Shown: positions 19,222-28,709 of the stretch, in pieces
Layout of the letters: the number at the start of each line of letters is the position of its first letter
How positions within the stretch are numbered: position 1 is the stretch's first letter
Assembly (NCBI GenBank): GCA_016702645.1
Contig: JADJDP010000048.1
Location: 1 to 64,000, forward strand
Length of the DNA stretch: 64,000 bases
Reading direction: 5' to 3'
Source: Flavobacteriales bacterium
Lineage (GTDB): Bacteria; Bacteroidota; Bacteroidia; Flavobacteriales_F; PHOS-HE28
Made by a program: the position numbers and the translations under genes
The notes under the pieces: generated by a model
Databases searched by the model: none
Seen by the model: the letters and a program-made list of their open reading frames with translations, nothing else
Told to the model about the DNA's origin: nothing

Positions 19222-20682
19222 ATGACCAAGCACTACGCCCTTCGACCTTGCATCCTGTTCCTAAGCGCTGCATTGAGCGTGTTCGTTCAAGCCCAAACAG
19301 GTGAGAGCCTGCCCATTGTTGATCAACGAACGGACCCAAGTTCACCCCGCCAGGCACCACCCGGCTTCATGGTGAAAGTGGATGCAGAACATGGCGAATG
19401 CATGGATGAGGCCACGCGGCAGCAGGTATGGCAGGAGATCTCGACCAACATCGCGCGACTGCGCGAGGAGGACCCGAACGCTGTCCCGGTGGAACGCGGC
19501 ACACATCCGTTGTTCATCTGGCCGACGCGTGCGGCAGCTTCGTTCACGGGCTATGGGTTCGAGATCATCAACAACTTCGTGGACCACAACCCCGCGTTCA
19601 ACAACAACCTCACGGACTGGAACTGCGGCACGCGCACCTACGACTGGACCTCGGGAAACCACATGGGCACGGACATCGTGCTGTGGCCCTACGCTTGGCG
19701 GCGCATGCAGGAAGGCGTGATGGAAGTGGTCGCTGCGGCGGCGGGTACCATCGTGGACAAGCGCGACGGTTTCAACGATCTGCAATGCGTGAATGCGGGG
19801 AACCCGAACTGGAACGGGATCGTCCTCTCGCATGCGGATGGTTCCACCACGTGGTATCTGCATTTCAAGTCGGGCAGCCTTACCTCGAAAGTCGTGGGAG
19901 AAACCGTCGCGGAAGGCGAATACCTCGGTTCGGCAGGGAGCAGCGGTAGCAGCACCATCCCCCACCTGCACTTCGAGGTACACGATGGCGTCGGCAACTA
20001 CATCGATCCGTTCGCCGGTGCATGCAACACCTTCAACGGCACCGATACGTGGTGGGCCGCGCAACAAGCGTACAAGGTGCCTCGGATCAATCACATCAGC
20101 ACGCACTATGCGAGCCATGAATTCTACCAGTGCCCGGTGCCGGAGACCACCTACGAACAAAGCAATTTCATGTCGGGCGATTCGCTCATCATGCGCATCT
20201 ACTACCGCGACCTGGACAACAATGCGCTCACCAACCTGCTGATCCGCGACGATCAAGGGAACGTGGAAGCGTCCTGGAATTTCAACAGCCCCTGGCTCTT
20301 CGGTTCCGGGACCTGGGCGTGGTGGTATTGGCTCATCGACAACTCGTGGGCAACTGGTTCCTACACCTTCGAGGCTACCTTCAATGGGGCCACATACGTG
20401 CGTCCTTTCACCATCGGCATGCCCATCGGATTGGAAGAGAACGCGACCCCGCTGTTCTCCGTTGCTCCCAATCCTGCGAACGAGACCCTTCGCCTCAGCG
20501 ATTTGCCGAGCGGGAACATCCGGCTGAGTCTACTCGATGCCACGGGACGTGCCGTGCTCAATGAGCGATCGAGCTCCACTGTGCATGACATCGACATTTC
20601 AGGGCTGAGCGTGGGTGCCTATCAAGTGAAGGCGGAAGTGGACGGAAGAGCGAGCACGCAGCGCGTCATGATAGCGCGCTAA
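19222..20682 (+). CDS. Secreted M23 family metallopeptidase with T9SS type A sorting domain
   Basis: 486 residues. A signal peptide ends near VFVQAQ. The M23/LytM zinc site is complete: HMGTD (His147, Asp151) and PHLHFEVHDG (His248, His250). A beta-rich region covers about 285-400. The C-terminus SVAPNPANETLRLSD then GLSVGAYQVK is a T9SS type A domain, so the protein should be exported by the T9SS and left on the cell surface or released. The likely activity is endopeptidase action on peptidoglycan or external protein. The gap of 64 bases to the next gene has a 6-bp stem (20693-20713) without a T tract. Confidence 0.9.
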   Translation: MTKHYALRPCILFLSAALSVFVQAQTGESLPIVDQRTDPSSPRQAPPGFMVKVDAEHGECMDEATRQQVWQEISTNIARLREEDPNAVPVERGTHPLFIWPTRAAASFTGYGFEIINNFVDHNPAFNNNLTDWNCGTRTYDWTSGNHMGTDIVLWPYAWRRMQEGVMEVVAAAAGTIVDKRDGFNDLQCVNAGNPNWNGIVLSHADGSTTWYLHFKSGSLTSKVVGETVAEGEYLGSAGSSGSSTIPHLHFEVHDGVGNYIDPFAGACNTFNGTDTWWAAQQAYKVPRINHISTHYASHEFYQCPVPETTYEQSNFMSGDSLIMRIYYRDLDNNALTNLLIRDDQGNVEASWNFNSPWLFGSGTWAWWYWLIDNSWATGSYTFEATFNGATYVRPFTIGMPIGLEENATPLFSVAPNPANETLRLSDLPSGNIRLSLLDATGRAVLNERSSSTVHDIDISGLSVGAYQVKAEVDGRASTQRVMIAR

Positions 20683-20746
20683 GCGATCGAAAACCGGCAG
20701 GATGGAAGCCGGTCGTCTATCTTGAACGACCAAACCGTTCGATGCC

Positions 20747-22387
20747 ATGTACCGATACCTGACCTGCGCCACGGCCTTCGTGGTCATGACCCATACTGCA
20801 AACTCCCAATGCAGTGAGAGCGACGAGAACCGCGTGCTGCTGGTGGGTGATAGTTGGGCCTTCTTCATGGGTGTGGACCAGACGATCAACACCATTCTGG
20901 AACGTTGGGGCCATTCCAACGCCACTTTCTTCACCAACCTCACCATCGCCGAGAACGGTGCCGAGACGGACGACTTCCTTTCCGTGGAAAAACAGACGGA
21001 GATCCAAGCGTTGATCGATGCGGATCCCGCCATCAAGGTGGTACACCTGAGCATTGGCGGCAACGATGTTCTGGGCGATTGGCATGTGAGCTTCACGCAG
21101 GCCCAAACCGATTCACTGCGTGCGAGCGTGGAGGCACGGCTGATCGAAGTGATCGAGTTCATCAAGAGCACACGACCGGACATGCACGTACTATGGAGCG
21201 GATACGCCTATCCGAACTTCGGCGAGGTGATCGAAGACATCGCGCCGCTGCAGTCCATCCATCCGTTCTACGATACCTGGGAAGGAATGGGCTTCCCCAC
21301 TTTCGAGCAGTTGAACACGATCCTGAACGATTTCTCCGCCAGCGTCGGGGCCTACTGCAACAACGACCCGCGCGTCGATTTCGTGGATTGCACCGGCTTG
21401 ATGCAACACACGTTCGGGCAGGAGGATCCGCTTGGCGTGCCCCCAGGGGGCACCTATGCTCCGCTCACAGCACCTCTGCCGCATGGCTTCGTGGACTACC
21501 CATCACCGCAGAGTTCCATGCGCGATTACGGCATCTTTCTCGATTGCTTCCATCTGTCACCGAGCGGCTACCGCGACATGATCGACTTCCACACCCGGAA
21601 GTTCTACCACAAGTTCCTCATGCACGACCAATTCATGCTGAGCGAGGGAGGTGTGCGCGATGGCTCGATCTCGTCATTGGGTGAAGTGTCGAACCAGTTG
21701 ATGCTCGGCGAACTCAATGGTGTGGAGCGATCCACCCTGCTCTCATTCGGCACGGCCAACCAGCTCATGCCGACCGTGAGCGCAGCCAGCATCTTCCTCC
21801 GCCGGGAAAGCCTGGACGGAACGAACCCGATCGGAAGCACGGTCCAGGTGCGCATCGTGAACGGGCAATTCGGTGCGAGCGCGGAGGTGGAGGCAACGGA
21901 TCTTGATGCGACCTCCGATGGCGACGAGAGCGCATGTCGCTTCGGAAGCACGGATGGCAATGGTCACTGGATGCGCATCGATCTTCCGGCCTCGTTGCTG
22001 CCTTTCATCGCGAGCAATACCACCACGCAGTTCGTTCTCTCACTACCGGGCGCAACCGGTGGTATGGTCACCTTCAGCGATGCCAGCGATCCCGACTTCG
22101 CACCGGTGCTCGACCTTACTTTCGAGGATATCTCCACTGAAGTTTCGAGCGTTCCGACCTCCAAGCGGAACGTCACTGTGTTCCCAAATCCTACTTCGGG
22201 TCCAGTGTCCATCGATACACAGGGTAGCCGGATCCTGAGCCTTGAACTCGCCGACATGATGGGGCATCTCATCTGGCGATCCACCAGCCTTGTGAACGCC
22301 GATCTGAGCGATCTCCCACGTGGTGCCTATGTGCTGAAGATCAACACCACCACCGGAAGCACGATGGAACGGGTGGTGCGCTGGTAG
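20747..22387 (+). CDS. Secreted SGNH-hydrolase-like protein with T9SS type A sorting domain
   Basis: 546 residues. A signal peptide ends near THTANSQ. SGNH block I is RVLLVGDSWAFF (serine in GDS), block III-like is LSIGGNDVLGDW, and block V is DCFHLSPSGYRDM with the Asp-x-x-His pair. This indicates an esterase or acylhydrolase of the GDSL type. A second, beta-rich domain spans about 290-455. The C-terminus TVFPNPTSGPVSIDTQGSR is a T9SS type A domain. TATCTTGA at 20718 may be a -7 element. Together with the M23 gene it forms a pair of secreted hydrolases. Confidence 0.86.
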   Translation: MYRYLTCATAFVVMTHTANSQCSESDENRVLLVGDSWAFFMGVDQTINTILERWGHSNATFFTNLTIAENGAETDDFLSVEKQTEIQALIDADPAIKVVHLSIGGNDVLGDWHVSFTQAQTDSLRASVEARLIEVIEFIKSTRPDMHVLWSGYAYPNFGEVIEDIAPLQSIHPFYDTWEGMGFPTFEQLNTILNDFSASVGAYCNNDPRVDFVDCTGLMQHTFGQEDPLGVPPGGTYAPLTAPLPHGFVDYPSPQSSMRDYGIFLDCFHLSPSGYRDMIDFHTRKFYHKFLMHDQFMLSEGGVRDGSISSLGEVSNQLMLGELNGVERSTLLSFGTANQLMPTVSAASIFLRRESLDGTNPIGSTVQVRIVNGQFGASAEVEATDLDATSDGDESACRFGSTDGNGHWMRIDLPASLLPFIASNTTTQFVLSLPGATGGMVTFSDASDPDFAPVLDLTFEDISTEVSSVPTSKRNVTVFPNPTSGPVSIDTQGSRILSLELADMMGHLIWRSTSLVNADLSDLPRGAYVLKINTTTGSTMERVVRW

Positions 22388-22445
22388 AGCAGCAGGCCAC
22401 GTTCGCGAACCGAGGCCTTTCTTTGCGACCTCCCACCCAGCCGGG

Positions 22446-23723
22446 ATGGAACAGATGCGCCGCCTGCTGATCAAGAACGCCAAGGCCCTTGTCGGGACAT
22501 TTCCCGTGGGCGCACAGCGCGCCGCCGGGGCTGCGATGGCGCAGCTACCCATGATCGAAGATGGCTGGCTGCTGGCCGAAGATGGGCGCATCAGCGGGCT
22601 GGGGTCCATGAGCAATTTCCCCGGCATCACCGACTGGAGCGACCTGACGGTGATCGATGCCACCGGTCGGTACGTCCTGCCCGGCTGGTGCGATCCGCAT
22701 ACGCATACGGTCTTCGCTGCGCCTCGGGAGGAGGAGTTCGTGGACAAGATCAAGGGGCTCAGCTATCAGGACATCGCCGCGCGCGGTGGCGGGATCCTCA
22801 ACAGCGCCATGAAATTGCGCGCGATGAGCGAGGATGACCTCTTCGCGCAGGCCAAGTCAAGGCTCGAAGAGATGATGCGCCAGGGCACCGTGGCCGTGGA
22901 GATCAAGAGCGGGTATGGCCTCACATTGGAAAGCGAACTGAAGATGCTGCGTGTGGCGCACCGGTTGAAGGAAGCGCTGCCCCTGCAGATCAAAACCACC
23001 TTGCTCGCGGCACACGCACTGCCGCCCGAGTTCAAAGAAGATCGAGCAGCGTACATCGATCTCATTTGCAACGAGATGATCCCACAGGTCGCGGGGGAGA
23101 AGCTCGCGGACTTCGTGGACGTGTTCTGTGAGACCAACTACTTCACGGCACTGGAGATGGAACGTGTGCTGGAAGCTGGTGCGAAGCATGGACTACCGGG
23201 CAAGGTTCATGTGAACCAGTTCACGAGCATTGGCGCGATCCAGGCGGCGGTAAAGCACAAGGCGCTCAGCGTTGACCACTTGGAGGTGATGGAAGAAACG
23301 GATCTGGATGCATTGGTGGGCTCGAACGTGATGCCAACCCTCCTACCCTCCTGCTCCTTCTTCCTGCGCATCCCATATGCACCAGCGCGCCAAGTCATCG
23401 ATCGCGGACTCCCTGTTGCACTTGCCAGTGATCACAATCCCGGTAGCACGCCCAGCGGAAATCTCAACCTCGTGCTGTCGCTCGCCTGCATCCAATTGCG
23501 CTTGCTACCGGAGGAGGCGATCACTGCACTAACGCTGAATGCCGCAGCAGCAATGCTCGTGGAGGATGACCTCGGCAGCCTCGCGATCGGCAAGCGCGCC
23601 AGCCTGCTCATCACCCGCGAGATACCTTCGCTCGCCTATCTGCCGTACGCCTTCGGCGCCGATCACCTCGACACCGTACTCATTGATGGAAAGCCCGTCC
23701 GCTCCGGAGAAGTCCTCCGCTGA
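22446..23723 (+). CDS. hutI: Imidazolonepropionase
   Basis: Third step of histidine degradation: hydrolysis of 4-imidazolone-5-propanoate to formimino-glutamate. 425 residues, amidohydrolase fold. Metal-binding DPHTHTVFAAPREEEF stands near residue 85. EIKSGYGLTLESELKML is the HutI signature, and FVDVFCETNYF and ASDHNPGSTPSGNL follow. The start at 22446 is used; an ATG at 22455 is equally acceptable. ftcD lies one gene downstream, so two consecutive steps of the pathway are encoded here, but hutH and hutU are not in the window. Confidence 0.95.
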   Translation: MEQMRRLLIKNAKALVGTFPVGAQRAAGAAMAQLPMIEDGWLLAEDGRISGLGSMSNFPGITDWSDLTVIDATGRYVLPGWCDPHTHTVFAAPREEEFVDKIKGLSYQDIAARGGGILNSAMKLRAMSEDDLFAQAKSRLEEMMRQGTVAVEIKSGYGLTLESELKMLRVAHRLKEALPLQIKTTLLAAHALPPEFKEDRAAYIDLICNEMIPQVAGEKLADFVDVFCETNYFTALEMERVLEAGAKHGLPGKVHVNQFTSIGAIQAAVKHKALSVDHLEVMEETDLDALVGSNVMPTLLPSCSFFLRIPYAPARQVIDRGLPVALASDHNPGSTPSGNLNLVLSLACIQLRLLPEEAITALTLNAAAAMLVEDDLGSLAIGKRASLLITREIPSLAYLPYAFGADHLDTVLIDGKPVRSGEVLR

Positions 23724-24477
23724 AGGTTTGACACCATCACCTCTCCGCCCGCCCGGGCTGGAGTTCGCCATGGGGGTTGCGCTCTTTGCGGCAACCATGG
23801 TGGTTTTCCTCGTGGTACAAGCCGTTGCGTTCTTCAACGGCATCATCGCCCGCATTCCGGAGTTCGCGAACGCCAGCTTCTCGTTCTCATGGTTCGAGGA
23901 TCCCGTGTTCCAGCAGCACATGAAGGAGCTCGGTTACAACGGCGATGTGGTGGCGATGGAAGCGCTATGGAGCGGAGCGGTGTGCCTGGTCATGATCCTG
24001 GTGACCGTAGGGCTGTGGAAACGCGATCAATTGGTGGACTTCCTCGGCTTGCGCCTGCCGGGTGTCAAACACTTCTTCATTTGGCTGGGCGTGTTCCTGG
24101 TGCTCATGCTGGGCATAGAAGGACTCGCTGCGGTGTTCCCTGAGTTGGAAACCGACTTCATGCAGCAAGTGATCGGGAGCACCACCAACATGGCACTGCT
24201 GGCGGTTGCCGTAGGCGTAGTGGGACCGCTTTTCGAAGAGTTCCTGTTGCGTGGCCTGCTCTATGGTTCGCTCCGGCATATCGTGGACGAACATGCTTCC
24301 GTGGCACTCACTGCCGGTGTGTTCGCACTCATGCATTTGCAGTACAGCATACCCATCATGCTCTTGATCCTGCCCATGGGGGTGGTACTCGGCTATGCCC
24401 GCGCTCGTAGTGGCTCCATCTGGGTTCCCGTGTTGCTGCACATGGTGAACAACGGGATGAGCCTGCTGCTGCAATAG
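23686..24477 (+). CDS. CPBP family intramembrane metalloprotease
   Basis: About 263 residues and seven to eight membrane helices. The ABI/CPBP motifs are visible: GPLFEEFLLRGLLYGSL (EExxxR), FALMHLQYS (conserved His) and VLLHMVNNGM (second His with Asn). They form a zinc site in the membrane. CPBP proteins include CAAX-processing-like proteases and bacteriocin-immunity proteins; the substrate is unknown. The ATG at 23686 overlaps hutI by 38 bases in another frame. The alternative ATG at 23770 would remove the N-terminal tail and start inside the first hydrophobic stretch. Confidence 0.82.
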   Translation: MESPSAPEKSSAEGLTPSPLRPPGLEFAMGVALFAATMVVFLVVQAVAFFNGIIARIPEFANASFSFSWFEDPVFQQHMKELGYNGDVVAMEALWSGAVCLVMILVTVGLWKRDQLVDFLGLRLPGVKHFFIWLGVFLVLMLGIEGLAAVFPELETDFMQQVIGSTTNMALLAVAVGVVGPLFEEFLLRGLLYGSLRHIVDEHASVALTAGVFALMHLQYSIPIMLLILPMGVVLGYARARSGSIWVPVLLHMVNNGMSLLLQ

Positions 24478-24496
24478 CAGCCTTGTTGCCGCCCGT

Positions 24497-24505
24497 TAGT
24501 TTTGC
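24497..24505 (+). promoter_or_regulatory. Bacteroidota -7 element (TAGTTTTGC) before ftcD
   Basis: The nine bases are identical to the element before the TerC gene at 9332-9340, and lie 21 bases before the ftcD ATG. This suggests ftcD has its own promoter despite following hutI and the CPBP gene. No clear -33 TTTG is present. Confidence 0.45.
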
Positions 24506-24526
24506 CGCCCACTCAACCAAGCTCCC

Positions 24527-26221
24527 ATGCAACGCCGTTTGATCGAATGCGTGCCCAACATCAGTGAAGGCCGCGACCGTGCGAAGATCGATGCCATCGC
24601 CGCCGTGGTGGAGACCGTGGAAGGCGTGCGCCTGCTGGACGTGGACCCCGGAAAGGCCACCAACCGCACGGTGATCACCTTCGTGGGTGAACCGGAACCC
24701 GTGTGCGAGGCAGCCTTTCGATTGATCAAGAAGGCGCAGGAACTGATCGACATGCGCGGGCACAGAGGCGAACACCCACGCTTTGGTGCTACGGATGTTT
24801 GTCCGTTGGTGCCCATCAGCGGCATCAGCATGGAGGAGACGGCGAAGTTTGCGCGCCAGCTCGGCGAACGCGTGGGCAAGGAACTCGCGATCCCGGTTTA
24901 CTGCTACGAGTTCGCAGCGAGCGAAGAGAAACGCCGGAACCTGGCGAACAACCGTAGCGGTGAATACGAAGGCCTGCCGAAAAAATTGAAGGATCCCGCT
25001 TGGAAGCCCGATTTCGGTCCGGCAGCGTTCACCGACAGCGTAGCACGCAGTGGTGCCGTTGCCATTGGTGCGCGCAACTTCCTGGTGGCCTACAACGTGA
25101 ACCTGAACACGACCAGCACGCGCCGTGCGAACGCCATCGCCTTCGACATCCGGGAAGCCGGCCGAGTGCTGCGCGATGGTGATCCGCTCACGGGCAAGCC
25201 GATCCTGGACGCGAACGGCGAACCGCAAAAGATCCCGGGCAAATTGAAGGCGGTGAAAGGCATCGGTTGGTTCATCGAAGAGTACGGCATCGCCCAACTC
25301 TCGCTCAACCTCACGGACATCACTATAACGCCGGTCCACATCGCCTTCGATGAGGCATGCAAGAGCGCGGCAGAACGTGGCATCCGCGTAACCGGTAGCG
25401 AACTCGTCGGATTGATCCCCAAGCAGTCCCTATTGGACGCGGCGGACTTCTACCTCGCTCGCCAGGAACGCAGCCTGGGCATCAGCGAACGCGAGAAGAT
25501 CAAACTCGCTGTGAAATCCCTCGGTTTGGACGACCTCGGCCCCTTCGATCCGCAGAAGAAGGTCATCGAGTACATGCTGGAAGAAGCAGGCAGCGAACGC
25601 CTGGTACGCATGGACCTGAAGCGCTTCAGCGAAGAGACCGCCGCCGAAAGCCCAGCACCCGGCGGTGGCTCGGTGGCCGCGTACGTGGGTGCGTTGGGCG
25701 CCGCATTGGGAACGATGGTGGCCAACCTGAGTGCGCACAAACGGGGTTGGGACGAGCGCTGGAGCGAGTTCAGCGAGTGGGCCGTGAAAGGAGAAAAGCT
25801 CCGCAATGAACTGCTGTTCCTCGTGGACGAGGACACGCGTGCTTTCGACCGCATCATGACCGCGATGGGTTTGCCGAAAGGTTCTGACGAGGAGAAGAAA
25901 GCACGCAAGGCAGCGATCACCGAGGCGACCAAGGGCGCGATCAACACTCCCTTGCGCACCATGCAGGTATGCGTGGAGAGCATGGGGCTCATGCGCGCCA
26001 TGAGCGAACATGGCCTGCCGGCGAGCGTGAGCGATGCCGGAGTGGGCGCGCTCTGTGCCCGGGCCGGAGCTCTTGGGGCCTACCTCAACGTGCGCATCAA
26101 CTGCGCGGGCTTGGATGATGCCACCTTCAAGGCGGACGTGCTCAAGCAGGCCGAAGACCTCAAGGTCCAGGCTGATGCGATGGAGGCGGAGGTGATGGCA
26201 GTGACCTTGCGGAAGGTATAG
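24527..26221 (+). CDS. ftcD: Bifunctional glutamate formimidoyltransferase / formimido-THF cyclodeaminase
   Basis: Moves the formimino group from formimino-glutamate to tetrahydrofolate, then deaminates it to methenyl-THF, completing the histidine route started by hutI. 564 residues. The formiminotransferase N- and C-subdomains run from RLIECVPNISEGRDRAKI to about 335, with MRGHRGEHPRFGATDVCP. The cyclodeaminase domain is about 350-560, starting at SAPAPGGGS-like ETAAESPAPGGGSVAAYVG. The fused form matches animal FTCD and Bacteroidota enzymes. No signal peptide; cytoplasmic. Confidence 0.95.
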   Translation: MQRRLIECVPNISEGRDRAKIDAIAAVVETVEGVRLLDVDPGKATNRTVITFVGEPEPVCEAAFRLIKKAQELIDMRGHRGEHPRFGATDVCPLVPISGISMEETAKFARQLGERVGKELAIPVYCYEFAASEEKRRNLANNRSGEYEGLPKKLKDPAWKPDFGPAAFTDSVARSGAVAIGARNFLVAYNVNLNTTSTRRANAIAFDIREAGRVLRDGDPLTGKPILDANGEPQKIPGKLKAVKGIGWFIEEYGIAQLSLNLTDITITPVHIAFDEACKSAAERGIRVTGSELVGLIPKQSLLDAADFYLARQERSLGISEREKIKLAVKSLGLDDLGPFDPQKKVIEYMLEEAGSERLVRMDLKRFSEETAAESPAPGGGSVAAYVGALGAALGTMVANLSAHKRGWDERWSEFSEWAVKGEKLRNELLFLVDEDTRAFDRIMTAMGLPKGSDEEKKARKAAITEATKGAINTPLRTMQVCVESMGLMRAMSEHGLPASVSDAGVGALCARAGALGAYLNVRINCAGLDDATFKADVLKQAEDLKVQADAMEAEVMAVTLRKV

Positions 26222-26321
26222 GAGGCGTTGTCCTCCACCGTCGTGCGTTGATGAACGCCCACTGCTACCACAACACTGGGTGGCTGTTGAACGTATCATT
26301 GATGTGATCGCTCGTGCCGCC

Positions 26322-28709
26322 ATGACAGCCCGTCTCACCTTTCGCCAATGGTGGCGGCGCGTGCTCTACTTCTTCCCGTTCCAGCTGCTGCTGCTGCACC
26401 TGAAGAAGAACCACCTGCTCCTTTTCGCCTGGCTGCTGCTCTTCGGCTATGTAACGGAGAGCATGGGCGTGAAATATGGCGTGCCCTACCTCTTCCTGTA
26501 TCCCGAGTACTTCGGCCATGTGGGCTTCCTTTCGCACGCGATCACCGGGTTCGCGCTGGGCGGGTTCATAACCGCGTTCAACCTCTATAGCTATGCGATG
26601 CACGGGTACCGCTTCCCCTTCATCGCCACCATCGCCCGTCCCTTCCTCAAGTTCAATGTCAACAACGGGATCATCCCCACGCTGTTCGTGCTGGCCTACC
26701 TGTGGAACGCTGCTCGCTTCCAGTACACAAAGGAACTGGAGCCTGCCTTCGATATTGCCGTGCATCTGACCGGATTCGTGTTCGGTATCCTGCTCTTCCT
26801 CACACTGGCCCTGCTCTACTTCACGCGTACCAACACTGACATCATCAAAATGCTGGGGAAGCCCGCGGAGGAATACCGCCCGCAAGAACCCATGATGGAC
26901 ATCCTCGGGCCTTCCCACTCCCCGCACGTCGCACCCAACAAACCCGGCGAACGGCGAAAAGCGCTCCGCTGGTTGAGACGCCAGCAGCGTTCGGAGAAAT
27001 GGCGCGTGGAAACCTATCTCACACCGCGTTTCCGTATCATGCTGGCCAGAAGCAGCGCGCACTACGACAAGGAACTGCTGCGCGACGTGCTGTGGCAGAA
27101 CCACATCAATGGATCGATCTTCGAGGTCGTTCTCGTGTTGAGCTTCATCGCCCTGGGCGCTTTCAGCGATGTCCCCTTCTTCGCCATCCCGGCCGGGGCA
27201 AGTGCGTTCATCTTCTTCACCATCGTGCTCATGTTCATCAGCGCGTTGTTCAGTTGGATGCAAGGGTGGACCGGTACGGTCATCCTCGGTGTCCTTTTGG
27301 GCTTGAACATGCTCAGTCAGCGCACCGAAGGGTTCCTGTACGACACGCACGCCTACGGCCTCGACTATCGCGAAGCACCAGCAGCATACGACCGCGCCAC
27401 CATCACTGCCATGGCGAACGATACCGCCACCGCCAATGCTGATGCACTCGCCATGCTCGCGACCTTGGAGCAATGGAAGCAGGACAATCAACGCTTTGCC
27501 GGAGCCGATGGCAAGCCGAAACTACTGGTGATCAATACCAGCGGTGGAGGGTTGCGTTCCATGTTGTGGACGGTGCACTGCATGCAGTTGGTGGACAGCC
27601 TGCTGCGTGGCAGCCTCATGGAACGTTCGGTGCTCATGACCGGATCCTCCGGAGGGCTCATCGGTGCCACCTACTATCGACAACTGTTCCAAGCCGATCA
27701 AGCGAACAGGACAAGCATGCGCAACGCACCTATCGTGCTCGATGAACTCTCCAGCGACATGTTGAACCCGATCGCGTTCAGCTTCGTGACCAACGATATG
27801 TTCGTGCGCTACCGGAGCGTAACAGATGGCGACCTCCCCTACACCCTCGATCGGGCGGAAGCCTTTGAGCGACGCCTGAACGAGAACACGCGCGGCATGC
27901 TGAACGTGCGCATGGGCGACCTCGCAGTTGCGGAACAGAACGCGGAGATCCCCTTGCTGGTGATCAACCCGGTCTCCATCAACGACGGACGTCGCGTCAT
28001 CATCGCATCGCAGCCCATGGCCTTCCTCAGCGCGATCACACCAGATGCCACTGTGAACATCGCCAGCCAGCCCGAAGCGGTCGAATTCCGCAGGCTCTTT
28101 GCCGCGCACCGACCGGACAACCTGAAGCTCACGAGCGCATTGAGGATGAACGCTTCCTTCCCTTACATAAGTCCGGTCACGAGCTTACCGACAAAGCCCG
28201 TAATGCGCGTGATGGATGCCGGTGTTAGGGACAACTACGGATACCGCACCACCTTTTCCTTCCTCAACACCTTCCGCGACTGGATCACGAGCAACACCAG
28301 CGGAGTGGTGATCCTGCAACTCAGGGACACCCAGAAAGAACTGGAGGTGAAACCGAGCGGTGGTTCCCTGTTCGGGCGCATCTTCGACCCCATTGGCAGC
28401 GTGTACGACAACTTTGTCCGCGTACAGGACCAGGACTACGATCTCTTGCTCAAACTCACCGGCGGCAACGGTATTGTACCGTTGCAAGTGGTCGATCTGC
28501 AATTGAAGCACGATGAAGAAGAGCAGATCTCATTGAGTTGGCACCTGACCAAGGTGGAACGTTCGCGCGTGCTTCGCTCGGCGAAGAACCCGGAGAACAA
28601 GTTGGCGTTCACACTATTGGAGCGTGCCCTTCGCCCTAGTGTGCCCGCAGTGCTTGCTGTCGATGCCAGCGCACCAAACCCTGCAGGGGATCCCGCTCAA
28701 CAGCGGTGA
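26322..28709 (+). CDS. Membrane-embedded patatin-like phospholipase
   Basis: About 795 residues. The N-terminal third has around four membrane helices, then a soluble loop and about three more, ending near residue 340. The C-terminal half is a patatin domain: the oxyanion loop TSGGGLRSMLW, the nucleophile motif GSSGG with Ser443, and the catalytic Asp632 in MDAGVRDNYGYR. It is likely to hydrolyse membrane lipids with the domain held at the membrane face. An in-frame GTG at 26280 is an alternative start; ATG at 26322 is preferred because it begins MTARLTFRQWWRRV, a typical positive anchor. The 3' end overlaps the convergent kinase gene by 74 bases. Confidence 0.8.
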   Translation: MTARLTFRQWWRRVLYFFPFQLLLLHLKKNHLLLFAWLLLFGYVTESMGVKYGVPYLFLYPEYFGHVGFLSHAITGFALGGFITAFNLYSYAMHGYRFPFIATIARPFLKFNVNNGIIPTLFVLAYLWNAARFQYTKELEPAFDIAVHLTGFVFGILLFLTLALLYFTRTNTDIIKMLGKPAEEYRPQEPMMDILGPSHSPHVAPNKPGERRKALRWLRRQQRSEKWRVETYLTPRFRIMLARSSAHYDKELLRDVLWQNHINGSIFEVVLVLSFIALGAFSDVPFFAIPAGASAFIFFTIVLMFISALFSWMQGWTGTVILGVLLGLNMLSQRTEGFLYDTHAYGLDYREAPAAYDRATITAMANDTATANADALAMLATLEQWKQDNQRFAGADGKPKLLVINTSGGGLRSMLWTVHCMQLVDSLLRGSLMERSVLMTGSSGGLIGATYYRQLFQADQANRTSMRNAPIVLDELSSDMLNPIAFSFVTNDMFVRYRSVTDGDLPYTLDRAEAFERRLNENTRGMLNVRMGDLAVAEQNAEIPLLVINPVSINDGRRVIIASQPMAFLSAITPDATVNIASQPEAVEFRRLFAAHRPDNLKLTSALRMNASFPYISPVTSLPTKPVMRVMDAGVRDNYGYRTTFSFLNTFRDWITSNTSGVVILQLRDTQKELEVKPSGGSLFGRIFDPIGSVYDNFVRVQDQDYDLLLKLTGGNGIVPLQVVDLQLKHDEEEQISLSWHLTKVERSRVLRSAKNPENKLAFTLLERALRPSVPAVLAVDASAPNPAGDPAQQR

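Noticed and set aside
20693..20713. Terminator between the M23 and SGNH genes
   Set aside because: A 6-bp stem with a 9-base loop and no T tract in the direction of transcription is too weak to call.
26265..27491. 408-residue minus-strand frame
   Set aside because: It is antisense to the patatin gene and has a Glu/His/Gln-rich shadow composition.
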